From Enterobacter cloacae complex sp. R_G8 (GTDB taxonomy: Bacteria > Pseudomonadota > Gammaproteobacteria > Enterobacterales > Enterobacteriaceae), in the NCBI RefSeq assembly GCF_024599795.1, contig NZ_CP102246.1, forward strand, positions 620,001 to 684,000: DNA of 64,000 bases. Direction: 5' to 3'. Both the position numbers and the translations under genes were made by a program. Shown here one piece after another: positions 21,746-46,664 of the stretch. The number at the start of each line of letters is the position of its first letter. The first letter of the stretch is position 1. A model generated the notes under the pieces. That model did no database searches. It was not told the DNA's origin and worked only from the letters and a program-made list of their open reading frames with translations.

Positions 21746-21773
21746 AAAAAAGCGGGATAATCCCGCTTTTTTT
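21746..21773. terminator. Bidirectional terminator slyD/slyX
   Basis: AGCGGGA-TAA-TCCCGCT is flanked by A and T runs on either side, so it can end both the slyD (+) and slyX (-) transcripts. Confidence 0.88.
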
Positions 21774-21778
21774 ACGCC

Positions 21779-22000
21779 TCAATAATGAGGCGGTGGCGTC
21801 TCTTCAGACTGTGAGGCGATGTTTGACGGCTGCGTTGCCTTCAGCTTTTCCGTCAGCAGGCGCATATGATCCCGCAGTTTCGCCATTTCGAGTTCATGCG
21901 CGGTCACGGTCTGGTTAAGCTCTTCGATGGTGATGTCCTGAAAAGCCAGGCGGCTTTCCAGTTCAGCCAGTCTCGCTTCAATCGTTGTGTCCTTCATCAT
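21779..22000 (-). CDS. slyX: SlyX family coiled-coil protein
   Basis: A 73-aa protein that is predicted to be almost wholly coiled coil ([19 protein letters not shown]...). Function unknown. Located beside slyD on the opposite strand, as in other enterobacteria. Confidence 0.93.
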   Translation of the reverse strand: MMKDTTIEARLAELESRLAFQDITIEELNQTVTAHELEMAKLRDHMRLLTEKLKATQPSNIASQSEETPPPHY

Positions 22001-22093
22001 TCACCTCGTCTGTTTCTGATTCGCCATAGTGGGCCAGCGGCGGCGAAGTTTAACTGAGTTTGTCCCTTCGTGCAGTATCCATCCCTTTGGCAA

Positions 22094-22121
22094 GAAACTT
22101 ATTTAAACAAAAATAGTCTGA
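22094..22121 (+). promoter_or_regulatory. Sigma-E-type promoter of fkpA
   Basis: GAAACTT (22094-22100), a 16-bp spacer and TCTGA (22117-22121) match the sigma-E consensus GGAACTT-N16-TCTGA closely. fkpA is a known sigma-E regulon member in E. coli. Confidence 0.75.
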
Positions 22122-22235
22122 AAAGTGGCGAGAATCGGGAGAGTCTGTCTGTAGATTTCTTCCTCAACGTTTTATAGTACGTAGCTCATTTACGTTTAAT
22201 GCTGGGGTGAGAGTCCCCAGGCCCTGGAGATATGG

Positions 22236-23057
22236 ATGAAATCACTGTTTAAAGTAACGCTGCTGGCGACGACGATGGCTGTTGCGCTGAACGCGCCGCT
22301 GTCCTTCGCTGCTGATACTGCTGCGAAGCCTGCTGCAACTGCAGACAGCAAAGCGGCGTTCAAAAATGACGACCAGAAATCTGCCTACGCACTGGGCGCA
22401 TCTCTGGGTCGTTACATGGAAAACTCTCTGAAAGAACAAGAGAAACTGGGTATCAAACTGGACAAAGCTCAGCTGATCGCGGGTGTTCAGGATGCATTTG
22501 CTGATAAGAGCAAACTGTCTGACCAGGAAATTGAACAGACTCTGCAGGCGTTTGAAGCGCGTGTGAAAGGTGCCGCTCAGACGAAGATGGAAGCGGACGC
22601 TAAAGACAACGAAGCGAAAGGCAAAGCCTACCGCGATACCTTTGCTAAAGAGAAGGGCGTAAAAACCTCTTCTACCGGTCTGGTATACAAAGTTGAGAAA
22701 GAAGGTACCGGTGACGCACCGAAAGACAGCGATACTGTCGTGGTGAACTACAAAGGTACGCTGATTGACGGTAAAGAGTTCGATAACTCTTACACCCGTG
22801 GTGAGCCGCTCTCCTTCCGTCTGGATGGTGTGATCCCAGGCTGGACCGAAGGCCTGAAAAACATCAAGAAAGGCGGTAAGATCAAGCTGGTTATTCCACC
22901 GGATCTGGCCTATGGCAAAACCGGCGTTCCGGGTATCCCTGCCAACTCTACGCTGGTGTTTGACGTAGAGCTGCTGGACATCAAACCGGCACCGAAAGCC
23001 GATGCGAAACCAGAAGCGCAGGCAGATCAGAAAGCTGCCGCAGACGCGAAGAAGTAA
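22236..23057 (+). CDS. fkpA: Periplasmic FKBP-type prolyl isomerase/chaperone
   Basis: FkpA (273 aa) has a signal peptide (MKSLFKVTLLATTMAVALN, cut near SFA-A), an N-terminal helical dimerisation/chaperone domain to about residue 145, and a C-terminal FKBP domain (VVVNYKGTLIDGKEFDNSY, LAYGKTGVPGIP). It assists folding of envelope proteins. The tail is Ala/Lys-rich. Confidence 0.97.
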   Translation: MKSLFKVTLLATTMAVALNAPLSFAADTAAKPAATADSKAAFKNDDQKSAYALGASLGRYMENSLKEQEKLGIKLDKAQLIAGVQDAFADKSKLSDQEIEQTLQAFEARVKGAAQTKMEADAKDNEAKGKAYRDTFAKEKGVKTSSTGLVYKVEKEGTGDAPKDSDTVVVNYKGTLIDGKEFDNSYTRGEPLSFRLDGVIPGWTEGLKNIKKGGKIKLVIPPDLAYGKTGVPGIPANSTLVFDVELLDIKPAPKADAKPEAQADQKAAADAKK

Positions 23058-23064
23058 TCGTATG

Positions 23065-23097
23065 AAAACCGCCGCCTTTAAGGCGGCGGTTTTTTTA
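23065..23097 (+). terminator. fkpA terminator
   Basis: AAAACCGCCGCCTT and AAGGCGGCGGTTTT form a long GC-rich stem with a tight loop, followed by a T run, just after the fkpA stop. Confidence 0.92.
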
Positions 23098-23222
23098 TTG
23101 TGGGGCAGATATAATTAACACTGGAAAGCGTTAGGCACGCTGTATTAATTTAGTTGTCCGTGTAGATAATGAGCCTGCCCTGAAAACCTAACGACAGGCT
23201 CCTGAAAAGGAGTGTTTTTTTC

Positions 23223-23945
23223 ATGTCCAGGTCGCTTTTAACCAACGAAACCAGTGAACTTGATTTGCTGGATCAACGTCCTTTCGACCAGACCGACTTC
23301 GATATTCTGAAATCCTACGAAGCGGTGGTGGACGGGTTAGCGATGCTCATTGGGTCCCACTGCGAAATCGTATTGCACTCCCTGCAAGATCTGAAGTGTT
23401 CCGCCATCCGCATTGCTAATGGTGAGCATACTGGCCGTAAAATTGGTTCGCCAATCACCGACCTTGCATTGCGCATGTTGCATGACATGACCGGCGCGGA
23501 CAGCAGCGTCTCCAAATGTTATTTCACTCGCGCCAAAAGCGGCGTGCTGATGAAATCAGAAACCATTGCTATTCGAAACCGCGAGCACCGTGTGATTGGA
23601 CTGCTGTGCATCAACATGAACCTTGATGTGCCATTCTCGCAAATCATGAGCACCTTTATTCCGCCAGAAACGCCAGACGTGGGCTCTTCTGTTAACTTTG
23701 CCTCCTCTGTTGAAGATCTCGTGACGCAGACTCTCGAGTTCACGATTGAAGAAGTGAATGCCGATCGCAACGTATCGAACAACGCCAAGAACCGTCAGAT
23801 CGTGCTGAATCTCTATGAAAAAGGCATTTTTGATATCAAAGACGCGATTAACCAGGTGGCCGATCGTCTGAACATCTCCAAACATACGGTTTATCTCTAC
23901 ATTCGCCAGTTCAAAAGCGGTGATTTCCTGGGACAAGATAAGTAA
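23223..23945 (+). CDS. yheO: YheO-type PAS/HTH regulator
   Basis: A 240-aa protein with the YheO-like PAS domain (about residues 25-135) and a C-terminal helix-turn-helix ([18 protein letters not shown]). Probably a transcription regulator; targets unknown. The stop overlaps the tusD start (TAATG), so it leads the tus genes. Confidence 0.92.
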   Translation: MSRSLLTNETSELDLLDQRPFDQTDFDILKSYEAVVDGLAMLIGSHCEIVLHSLQDLKCSAIRIANGEHTGRKIGSPITDLALRMLHDMTGADSSVSKCYFTRAKSGVLMKSETIAIRNREHRVIGLLCINMNLDVPFSQIMSTFIPPETPDVGSSVNFASSVEDLVTQTLEFTIEEVNADRNVSNNAKNRQIVLNLYEKGIFDIKDAINQVADRLNISKHTVYLYIRQFKSGDFLGQDK

Positions 23946-24331
23946 TGCGTTTTGCGTTAATGGTGACAGGCCCGGCGTATGGTACTCAGCAGGCCAGCAG
24001 CGCGCTGCAGTTTGCCCAGGCGCTGCTACAAGCCGGACATGAACTGGTGAGCGTCTTCTTCTATCGGGAAGGGGTCTATAACGCGAACCAGTTTACGTCA
24101 CCGGCAAGCGATGAATTTGATCTGGTGCGCGCCTGGCAGGCGTTAAATGAGGCGCAGGGTGTTGAACTGCATATCTGTGTGGCAGCGGCCCTGCGTCGCG
24201 GTGTGACGGATGCAGCCGAAGCTGAACGCCTGGGTTTGCCGGGCGCTAACCTGCAGCCTGGTTTTTCGTTGAGTGGTCTTGGCGCGCTGGCCCAGGCGGC
24301 GTTAACCTGCGACAGAGTGGTGCAATTCTGA
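23945..24331 (+). CDS. tusD: Sulfurtransferase TusD
   Basis: TusD (128 aa) accepts sulfur from TusA in the TusBCD complex, relaying it through TusE to MnmA for 2-thiouridine at tRNA wobble U34. The sulfur-carrying Cys78 is present in [13 protein letters not shown]. Overlaps tusC by one base. Confidence 0.95.
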   Translation: MRFALMVTGPAYGTQQASSALQFAQALLQAGHELVSVFFYREGVYNANQFTSPASDEFDLVRAWQALNEAQGVELHICVAAALRRGVTDAAEAERLGLPGANLQPGFSLSGLGALAQAALTCDRVVQF

Positions 24332-24690
24332 TGAAGCGTGTGGCATTTGTTTTTACTTCTGCGCCGCACGGAAGCGCCTCAGGCCGCGAAGGTCTGGATG
24401 CGCTGCTTGCGACATCGGCATTAACAGAAGATATCGGCGTCTTCTTTTTAGGGGACGGGGTGTTTCAAATGCTGGCGGGGCAACAGCCGCAAGCCATTCT
24501 GGCGCGCGACTATATCGCAACCTTCAAAGTGCTTCCGCTTTACGATATTGAAAACTGCTATGTCTGTGCCGACTCTTTAACTGCGCGCGGTTTGAGCGAT
24601 AAGACCCCTTTCGTGCTGGACGTGACGACCTTACCTTCTGCTGCGCTGCGCGAACAACTCTCCCACTACGACACTGTTCTGACTTTCTGA
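24331..24690 (+). CDS. tusC: TusC, subunit of the TusBCD sulfur relay
   Basis: TusC (119 aa) is a DsrE/F-fold subunit of the TusBCD heterohexamer ([18 protein letters not shown] start). Structural partner of TusD and TusB. Located between them with overlapping or 7-bp junctions. Confidence 0.94.
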   Translation: MKRVAFVFTSAPHGSASGREGLDALLATSALTEDIGVFFLGDGVFQMLAGQQPQAILARDYIATFKVLPLYDIENCYVCADSLTARGLSDKTPFVLDVTTLPSAALREQLSHYDTVLTF

Positions 24691-24697
24691 GGCCGCC

Positions 24698-24985
24698 ATG
24701 CTCCATACCCTGAGCCGCTCACCGTGGCAATGTGATATCGACACGTTACTGAGCATGCTGCGCGAAGGTGATGATCTGCTGTTGATTCAGGATGGCGTAC
24801 TCGCTGCGCTGGAAGGTAGCCGTTTCGTTGAAATCCTCACGAATGCCCCCATAACTGTCTCTGCGCTAAAGGACGATCTGGATGCGCGGGGTCTTTCTGG
24901 TCAAATTTCAGCCAAAATTGACGTGGTTGGCTATACTGATTTCGTCAATCTTACTGTGACGCACGCCAGTCAAATGAACTGGTGA
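24698..24985 (+). CDS. tusB: TusB, subunit of the TusBCD sulfur relay
   Basis: TusB (95 aa) is the DsrH-like subunit of TusBCD ([18 protein letters not shown] start). It ends 21 bp before the -35 of the str operon promoter. Confidence 0.94.
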   Translation: MLHTLSRSPWQCDIDTLLSMLREGDDLLLIQDGVLAALEGSRFVEILTNAPITVSALKDDLDARGLSGQISAKIDVVGYTDFVNLTVTHASQMNW

Positions 24986-25006
24986 TTTGAGATCGCTGTA
25001 TATTTC

Positions 25007-28262
<3,256 letters not shown>

Positions 28263-28301
28263 TCCACAGGATTAAAACCTAAGTCCCGTGCTCTCTCCTG
28301 A

Positions 28302-29516
<1,215 letters not shown>

Positions 29517-29532
29517 TTAATTATCCCCGAAT

Positions 29533-29560
29533 AAAAAAGGACGCTTCGGCGTCCTTTTTT
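29533..29560 (+). terminator. str operon terminator
   Basis: AAAAAAGGACGC-TTCG-GCGTCCTTTTTT: stem closed by a stable UUCG loop and followed by a T run, 16 bp after the tuf stop. Confidence 0.95.
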
Positions 29561-29639
29561 GTTTTCTTAGCGTTTGTACTTGTCACAAATTTTCGCATTT
29601 TTTGTTTGCTCCCGCCCCGCATACTGGCGTTTGTGCTAT

Positions 29640-29658
29640 TGTAATCATAACCATTCTC
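29640..29658 (+). promoter_or_regulatory. Fur box upstream of bfd
   Basis: TGTAATCATAACCATTCTC matches the 19-bp Fur consensus GATAATGATAATCATTATC at 14 positions. bfd is repressed by Fur with iron in E. coli. Confidence 0.7.
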
Positions 29659-29694
29659 ACTTACACTTTGCGCATATTTTGAACGGGAGTCTTT

Positions 29695-29889
29695 ATGTAC
29701 GTTTGTTTATGTAATGGTGTGAGTGACAAAAAAATACGTCAGGCCGTTCGCCAGTTTCAGCCACAGTCCTTCCAGCAACTTCGCAAGTTTGTTCCAGTGG
29801 GAAATCAATGCGGTAAATGCGTACGTGCTGCCCGTGAGATTATGCAGGACGAACTGATGCAGATCCCGGAATACAAAGAGATCGCGTAA
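29695..29889 (+). CDS. bfd: Bacterioferritin-associated ferredoxin
   Basis: Bfd (64 aa) carries a [2Fe-2S] cluster and donates electrons to bacterioferritin to release stored iron. Four Cys ligands are present: Cys4, Cys6, Cys39 and Cys42. Starts after GGGAG and is followed by bfr. Confidence 0.97.
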   Translation: MYVCLCNGVSDKKIRQAVRQFQPQSFQQLRKFVPVGNQCGKCVRAAREIMQDELMQIPEYKEIA

Positions 29890-29961
29890 GCGCCCATCTT
29901 TTTTTTGACATCCCTGTAGCCCGATCTACGCTTCAATGAGTGGAAGCGGAGGGACTATATA

Positions 29962-30438
29962 ATGAAAGGTGATGTTAAAATCATAAGTTATCTCAATAAA
30001 TTATTGGGAAATGAGCTTGTCGCAATCAACCAGTATTTTCTCCATGCGAGAATGTTTAAGAACTGGGGCCTTATGCGCCTCAACGATGTCGAATACCACG
30101 AATCCATCGATGAGATGAAACATGCCGATAAGTATATCGAGCGTATTTTATTTCTCGAAGGCATCCCCAACCTGCAGGACCTCGGCAAACTTGGTATCGG
30201 CGAAGATGTCGAAGAGATGCTGCGATCCGATCTCAGACTTGAGCTTGAAGGCGCAAAAGACCTTCGCGAAGCTATTGCCTACGCAGACAGCGTCCATGAC
30301 TACGTTAGCCGCGATATGATGATCCAGATTCTGGCCGATGAAGAAGGGCATATCGACTGGCTGGAAACTGAGCTGGATCTCATTGGTAAAATTGGCCTGC
30401 AAAACTATCTCCAGTCGCAAATTAAAGTGGAAGATTAA
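29962..30438 (+). CDS. bfr: Bacterioferritin
   Basis: Bfr (158 aa) forms the 24-mer iron store. Ferroxidase ligands Glu18, Glu51 and His54 and the haem ligand Met52 are visible ([13 protein letters not shown]), with ADEEGHIDW carrying the later Glu/His pair. The 3' end overlaps the convergent peptidase gene by 17 bp. Confidence 0.97.
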   Translation: MKGDVKIISYLNKLLGNELVAINQYFLHARMFKNWGLMRLNDVEYHESIDEMKHADKYIERILFLEGIPNLQDLGKLGIGEDVEEMLRSDLRLELEGAKDLREAIAYADSVHDYVSRDMMIQILADEEGHIDWLETELDLIGKIGLQNYLQSQIKVED

Positions 30439-30895
30439 CCAGCGTCTGCCAACCTACGCATAAACCCGCTGCCGCCAGAAATGGCCCAAAAGGCAGTGGG
30501 TTTTTTAATGTCTGTCTGGCAGGGTTGAACAACGAAGTCATAAGAAGATAGAGCAGCGCCAATAGTGCGGCAACCAGTGCCAGTTCGGGCAACACGCACC
30601 AACCATGCCATGCACCGAGTGCCGAAAGGTACTTCACATCGCCATAGCCCATCCCTTCACGGCGAAATATGAGCCGATAACCCCAGTAGATCATGGCAAA
30701 GCCGACATACCCTGCCATCGCCCCGACCACTGCGCCAGGCAGAAAATCAGGGTGAAGACAGAGTTGATAGAGCAAACCAGCCCATAACAGGGGACAGAGA
30801 TATTTATCAGGGAGAATGCCTGAGCGAATATCTTCACGCACCAGTAAACCTGAGAGAACAAAATAGATGAGCAGGAAGGGGAGGAGAGTAAGCAT
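30422..30895 (-). CDS. gspO: Prepilin peptidase, A24 domain only (GspO/HopD-like)
   Basis: A 157-aa membrane protease of the type 4 prepilin peptidase family with both catalytic Asp motifs ([12 protein letters not shown] and [10 protein letters not shown]) and about five hydrophobic segments. It lacks the N-terminal methyltransferase part found in the 225-aa K-12 protein. No type II secretion genes are nearby. It may be a relic, or may process pilins encoded elsewhere. Confidence 0.8.
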   Translation of the reverse strand: MLTLLPFLLIYFVLSGLLVREDIRSGILPDKYLCPLLWAGLLYQLCLHPDFLPGAVVGAMAGYVGFAMIYWGYRLIFRREGMGYGDVKYLSALGAWHGWCVLPELALVAALLALLYLLMTSLFNPARQTLKNPLPFGPFLAAAGLCVGWQTLVNLPL

Positions 30896-31073
30896 GAACG
30901 AAACCTCAAGGTGAATTTCAGCGCATACTCTTCACACCACGAATGCCTGGCAATAGCCAAAAAATGAAATTGCGTAATGGTTTCATAAGAACAGAGGAAA
31001 GGGGGCGGATTGCAGAAAATAGTACGAGGCCTTACGCAAGGTACACCTTTGGCGCTTAAATTCTAAACGGCAC
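30896..31073. other. Gap upstream of the S10 promoter
   Basis: Between the peptidase gene start and the S10 promoter I see no gene, repeat or clear regulatory motif. It should hold the minus-strand promoter of the peptidase gene. Confidence 0.4.
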
Positions 31074-31101
31074 TTGCGTCTTGCCCAGATTTACGTATAA
31101 T
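31074..31101 (+). promoter_or_regulatory. S10 operon promoter
   Basis: TTGCGT (31074-31079), a 16-bp spacer and TATAAT (31096-31101), followed by a GC-rich discriminator (GCGCGGGC), as expected for a stringently controlled ribosomal promoter. Confidence 0.85.
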
Positions 31102-31106
31102 GCGCG

Positions 31107-31588
<482 letters not shown>

Positions 31589-31608
31589 TCAGGTCATCGA
31601 GCGATTGA

Positions 31609-34004
<2,396 letters not shown>

Positions 34005-34017
34005 TTTTAGAGGATAA

Positions 34018-34299
<282 letters not shown>

Positions 34300-34304
34300 G
34301 GTAG

Positions 34305-36233
<1,929 letters not shown>

Positions 36234-36257
36234 TACAGTACCCGTTCTCAATACGAA

Positions 36258-36289
36258 TAAACGGCTCAGCGATGAGCCGTTTATTTTTT
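36258..36289 (+). terminator. S10 operon terminator
   Basis: An 11-bp stem TAAACGGCTCA-GCGA-TGAGCCGTTTA followed by TTTTTT, 24 bp after the rpsQ stop. Confidence 0.92.
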
Positions 36290-36290
36290 C

Positions 36291-36319
36291 TACCCATATT
36301 GCAGAAGCGGTGTTATAAT
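36291..36319 (+). promoter_or_regulatory. spc operon promoter
   Basis: TATAAT at 36314-36319 with a weak -35 (TACCCA, 36291-36296; 17-bp spacer) and a T-rich upstream stretch overlapping the S10 terminator. The discriminator GCCGCGCCC is GC-rich. Matches the E. coli spc promoter arrangement. Confidence 0.8.
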
Positions 36320-36387
36320 GCCGCGCCCTCGATATGGGGCTTTTTAACGGCTCTGATTTTAGAGTCTCAGGTAGTAGTTGACATTAG

Positions 36388-37650
<1,263 letters not shown>

Positions 37651-37664
37651 GGTAGGGTTACTGA

Positions 37665-37970
<306 letters not shown>

Positions 37971-37997
37971 TTGTCACCAATTGAATCACGGGAGTAA

Positions 37998-39305
<1,308 letters not shown>

Positions 39306-39310
39306 GGTAG

Positions 39311-40444
<1,134 letters not shown>

Positions 40445-40451
40445 GTAGCAG

Positions 40452-41931
<1,480 letters not shown>

Positions 41932-41960
41932 TTATTTCGCATATTTTTCTTGCAAAGTTG

Positions 41961-41997
41961 GGTTGAGCTGGCTAGATTAGCCAGCCAATCTTTTGTA
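41961..41997 (+). terminator. Terminator-like hairpin at the end of the spc operon
   Basis: GCTGGCTA-GAT-TAGCCAGC with outer GGTTG/CAATC pairs and one bulge, followed by CTTTTG. It probably ends only part of the transcripts, leaving read-through into the alpha operon. Confidence 0.65.
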
Positions 41998-41999
41998 TG

Positions 42000-42434
<435 letters not shown>

Positions 42435-42447
42435 TCGGGGTGATTGA

Positions 42448-42840
<393 letters not shown>

Positions 42841-42869
42841 CGCTCGTTTTTTAGGTTAGTTGGAGATAG

Positions 42870-43493
<624 letters not shown>

Positions 43494-43518
43494 AGCTTAG
43501 TACCAAAGAGAGGACACA

Positions 43519-44508
43519 ATGCAGGGTTCTGTGACAGAGTTTCTAAAACCGCGCCTGGTAGATATCGAGCAAGTGAGTTCGACGCACGCCAAGGTGACCC
43601 TTGAGCCTTTAGAGCGTGGCTTTGGCCATACTCTGGGTAACGCACTGCGCCGTATTCTGCTCTCATCGATGCCGGGTTGCGCGGTGACCGAGGTTGAGAT
43701 TGATGGTGTACTTCATGAGTACAGCACCAAAGAAGGCGTTCAGGAAGATATCCTTGAAATCCTGCTCAACCTGAAAGGGCTGGCGGTGAGAGTTCAGGGT
43801 AAAGATGAAGTTATTCTTACTCTGAATAAATCTGGCATTGGCCCTGTGACTGCAGCCGACATCACCCACGACGGTGATGTTGAAATCGTCAAGCCGCAGC
43901 ACGTGATCTGCCACCTGACCGATGAGAACGCAGCTATTAGCATGCGTATCAAAGTTCAGCGCGGTCGTGGTTATGTGCCGGCTTCTGCCCGAATTCATTC
44001 GGAAGAAGATGAGCGCCCAATCGGCCGTCTGCTGGTCGACGCATGCTACAGCCCTGTAGAGCGTATTGCCTACAATGTTGAAGCAGCGCGTGTAGAACAG
44101 CGTACCGACCTGGACAAGCTGGTCATCGAAATGGAAACCAATGGCACAATCGATCCTGAAGAGGCGATTCGTCGTGCGGCAACCATCCTGGCAGAACAAC
44201 TGGAAGCTTTCGTTGACTTACGTGATGTACGTCAGCCGGAAGTGAAAGAAGAGAAACCAGAATTCGATCCGATCCTGCTGCGCCCTGTTGACGATCTCGA
44301 ATTGACTGTCCGCTCTGCTAACTGCCTTAAGGCAGAAGCTATCCACTATATCGGTGATCTGGTACAGCGTACCGAGGTTGAGTTGCTGAAAACGCCGAAC
44401 CTGGGTAAAAAATCTCTTACTGAGATTAAAGACGTGCTGGCTTCACGTGGTCTGTCTCTGGGCATGCGCCTGGAAAACTGGCCACCAGCAAGCATTGCTG
44501 ACGAGTAA
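43519..44508 (+). CDS. rpoA: RNA polymerase alpha subunit
   Basis: RpoA (329 aa): the N-terminal domain dimerises and assembles beta and beta-prime ([21 protein letters not shown]). The C-terminal domain contacts UP elements and activators such as CRP. Co-transcribed with S13, S11, S4 and L17. Confidence 0.99.
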
Positions 44509-44524
44509 CCGGATCACAGGTTAA

Positions 44525-44935
<411 letters not shown>

Positions 44936-44948
44936 TCTGCAGTAACGT

Positions 44949-44976
44949 AAAAAAACCCGCTCCGGCGGGTTTTTTT
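44949..44976 (+). terminator. Alpha operon terminator
   Basis: AAAAAAACCCGC-TCCG-GCGGGTTTTTTT: GC-rich stem with flanking A and T runs, 14 bp after the rplQ stop. Confidence 0.93.
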
Positions 44977-45042
44977 ATATCCGCACTATCACCACTTCTC
45001 TACAATATCTGTATTAATTCTGTTCATCCCCTGGAGTTTATG

Positions 45043-45411
45043 ATGTGGTTGCTCGACCAGTGGGCAGAACGCCATATTCGCGATGCCCAAACAAAAGGTG
45101 AATTCGATAATCTGCCCGGTAGCGGTGAACCGCTCGTGCTGGGTGATGATTCGCATATTCCCCCTGAACTACGGGCTGGATATCGCTTACTAAAAAATGC
45201 GGGGTGTCTACCCCCGGAGCTCGAACAGCGCAAAGAGGCTGTTGAGCTTGCTGACTTGCTGAAAGGGATCCGTAAAGACGATCCACGGCACGGAGAATTA
45301 TGTCGCCGGTTGGCTCTGGTTGAACTCAAACTACGCCAGGCGGGGATTGATACTGACTTTCTGCATGGTGAGTATAGTGAAAGACTGATGCAGAAGATAA
45401 ATGAGGAGTAG
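45043..45411 (+). CDS. yhdN: DUF1992 family protein YhdN
   Basis: A 122-aa conserved protein with a DnaJ-like central helix pattern (DUF1992); function unknown. Start at the second of two adjacent ATGs (MWLLDQWAERHIRDAQ) by E. coli alignment. 2 bp before zntR. Confidence 0.92.
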   Translation: MWLLDQWAERHIRDAQTKGEFDNLPGSGEPLVLGDDSHIPPELRAGYRLLKNAGCLPPELEQRKEAVELADLLKGIRKDDPRHGELCRRLALVELKLRQAGIDTDFLHGEYSERLMQKINEE

Positions 45412-45413
45412 GC

Positions 45414-45839
45414 ATGTATCGTATCGGTGAACTTGCAAAGCTTGCGAACGTGACGCCGGATACCATCCGTTACTATGAAAAGCAGCAGATGATCGATCAC
45501 GAGGTGCGAACCGAAGGTGGATTCCGTCTCTACACGGACAACGATCTGCAACGGCTGCGGTTTATTCGTTATGCGCGGCAATTGGGCTTCACGCTGGATT
45601 CGATCCGCGAGCTATTGTCGATCCGTATCGATCCGGCACATCACACCTGTCAGGAATCGAAAAGCATTGTCCAGGCCCGTCTGGATGAAGTGGAAGCGCG
45701 TATTCAGGAACTGCAAACCATGCAGCGCTCCCTGCAAAGACTGAATGATGCGTGCTGTGGTACAGCTCACAGCAGTATATATTGCTCAATTCTGGAAGCC
45801 CTTGAACAAGGGGCCAGTGGAGAAACCCAGGGTTGTTGA
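45414..45839 (+). CDS. zntR: MerR-family zinc-responsive activator ZntR
   Basis: ZntR (141 aa) activates the zinc exporter gene zntA by distorting its promoter when Zn(II) is bound. It has an N-terminal MerR winged helix, a long coiled-coil helix and metal ligands Cys79, Cys114, Cys115, His119 and Cys124, all present. Confidence 0.96.
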   Translation: MYRIGELAKLANVTPDTIRYYEKQQMIDHEVRTEGGFRLYTDNDLQRLRFIRYARQLGFTLDSIRELLSIRIDPAHHTCQESKSIVQARLDEVEARIQELQTMQRSLQRLNDACCGTAHSSIYCSILEALEQGASGETQGC

Positions 45840-45896
45840 TTTTTTATCAGCCCGGGTCTAGACTCCCCTCGACATAAACCATGCTCAGGAGAAATT

Positions 45897-46112
45897 ATGA
45901 GTCACTATCAGCATACGAAGGGACAAATTAAAGATAACGCCATTGAGGCTTTACTTCACGACCCGCTTTTTCGACAGCGAGTTGAAAAGAACAAAAAAGG
46001 GAAGGGAAGTTATCTGCGTAAAAACAAGCATGCAAAACGGAGTAACTGGGAGGCCAGTGGCAAGCAAGCGAATCGCTTATTTACCACTGGCCTTCCTGCT
46101 TTTAGCTGTTAA
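45897..46112 (+). CDS. arfA: Alternative ribosome-rescue factor A
   Basis: ArfA (71 aa as encoded) recruits RF2 to ribosomes stalled on nonstop mRNA. The basic [18 protein letters not shown] region is present. The C-terminal codons lie in a strong hairpin (46051-46093), so the natural mRNA is expected to be cut and yield a shorter active protein when tmRNA fails. Overlaps mscL convergently by 4 bp. Confidence 0.94.
   Translation: MSHYQHTKGQIKDNAIEALLHDPLFRQRVEKNKKGKGSYLRKNKHAKRSNWEASGKQANRLFTTGLPAFSC
46051..46093 (+). promoter_or_regulatory. arfA mRNA hairpin (RNase III/terminator element)
   Basis: AGGCCAGTGG (46051-46060) pairs perfectly with CCACTGGCCT (46084-46093), and AAGCG-AAT-CGCTT pairs inside. 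It lies within arfA codons 52-66, before the stop. In E. coli the equivalent stem is cut by RNase III or ends transcription, giving a nonstop arfA mRNA. Confidence 0.8.
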
Positions 46113-46519
46113 ACGCGATTATTCTGCTCTTTTAACAGATCGCGAATTTCAGTCAGTAACACTTCTTCTTTCGTTGGGGCAGGTGCCGCAGCAGGCTCTT
46201 CTTTTTTACGGTTCAGCCTGTTAATGAGCTTGATGGCCATAAAAATGGCAAACGCTACGATCACGAAATCAAATACGTTCTGAATAAACACGCCATAGTG
46301 CATCACAACTGCCGGGATATCCCCCTGGGCTTCCCGAAGCGTAAAGGCGAATTGTTTGAAATCAATGCCCCCAATTAACAGCCCTAAAGGTGGCATGATA
46401 ATGTCAGCCACTAAAGATGAAACGATCTTGCCGAACGCCGCACCAATAATGACACCCACTGCCAAATCCACTACATTCCCGCGCATCGCAAATTCACGAA
46501 ATTCTTTAATAAAACTCAT
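46109..46519 (-). CDS. mscL: Large-conductance mechanosensitive channel
   Basis: MscL (136 aa) opens under membrane tension to release solutes in osmotic downshock. The amphipathic N-terminus ([15 protein letters not shown]), TM1 with the Gly-rich pore and the cytoplasmic C-terminal helix are visible. Last gene downstream of trkA. Confidence 0.98.
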   Translation of the reverse strand: MSFIKEFREFAMRGNVVDLAVGVIIGAAFGKIVSSLVADIIMPPLGLLIGGIDFKQFAFTLREAQGDIPAVVMHYGVFIQNVFDFVIVAFAIFMAIKLINRLNRKKEEPAAAPAPTKEEVLLTEIRDLLKEQNNRV

Positions 46520-46635
46520 TATGTTCTCCTTGTGCCAGCTGACGACTATAAGTTTAACAAATGATTAGCTAATTGCCATTGGGGATAAATAAACGTTATG
46601 AAAATAAAAGGCACAGGAATCAGATGGATAATGCT

Positions 46636-46659
46636 CAGGTGCTCTGTTACGAGCACCTG
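46636..46659 (-). terminator. Hairpin between trkA and mscL
   Basis: CAGGTGCTC-TGTTAC-GAGCACCTG, a perfect 9-bp stem just after the trkA stop. The T run on the minus strand is weak, so termination may be partial. Confidence 0.5.
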
Positions 46660-46664
46660 ACTCA

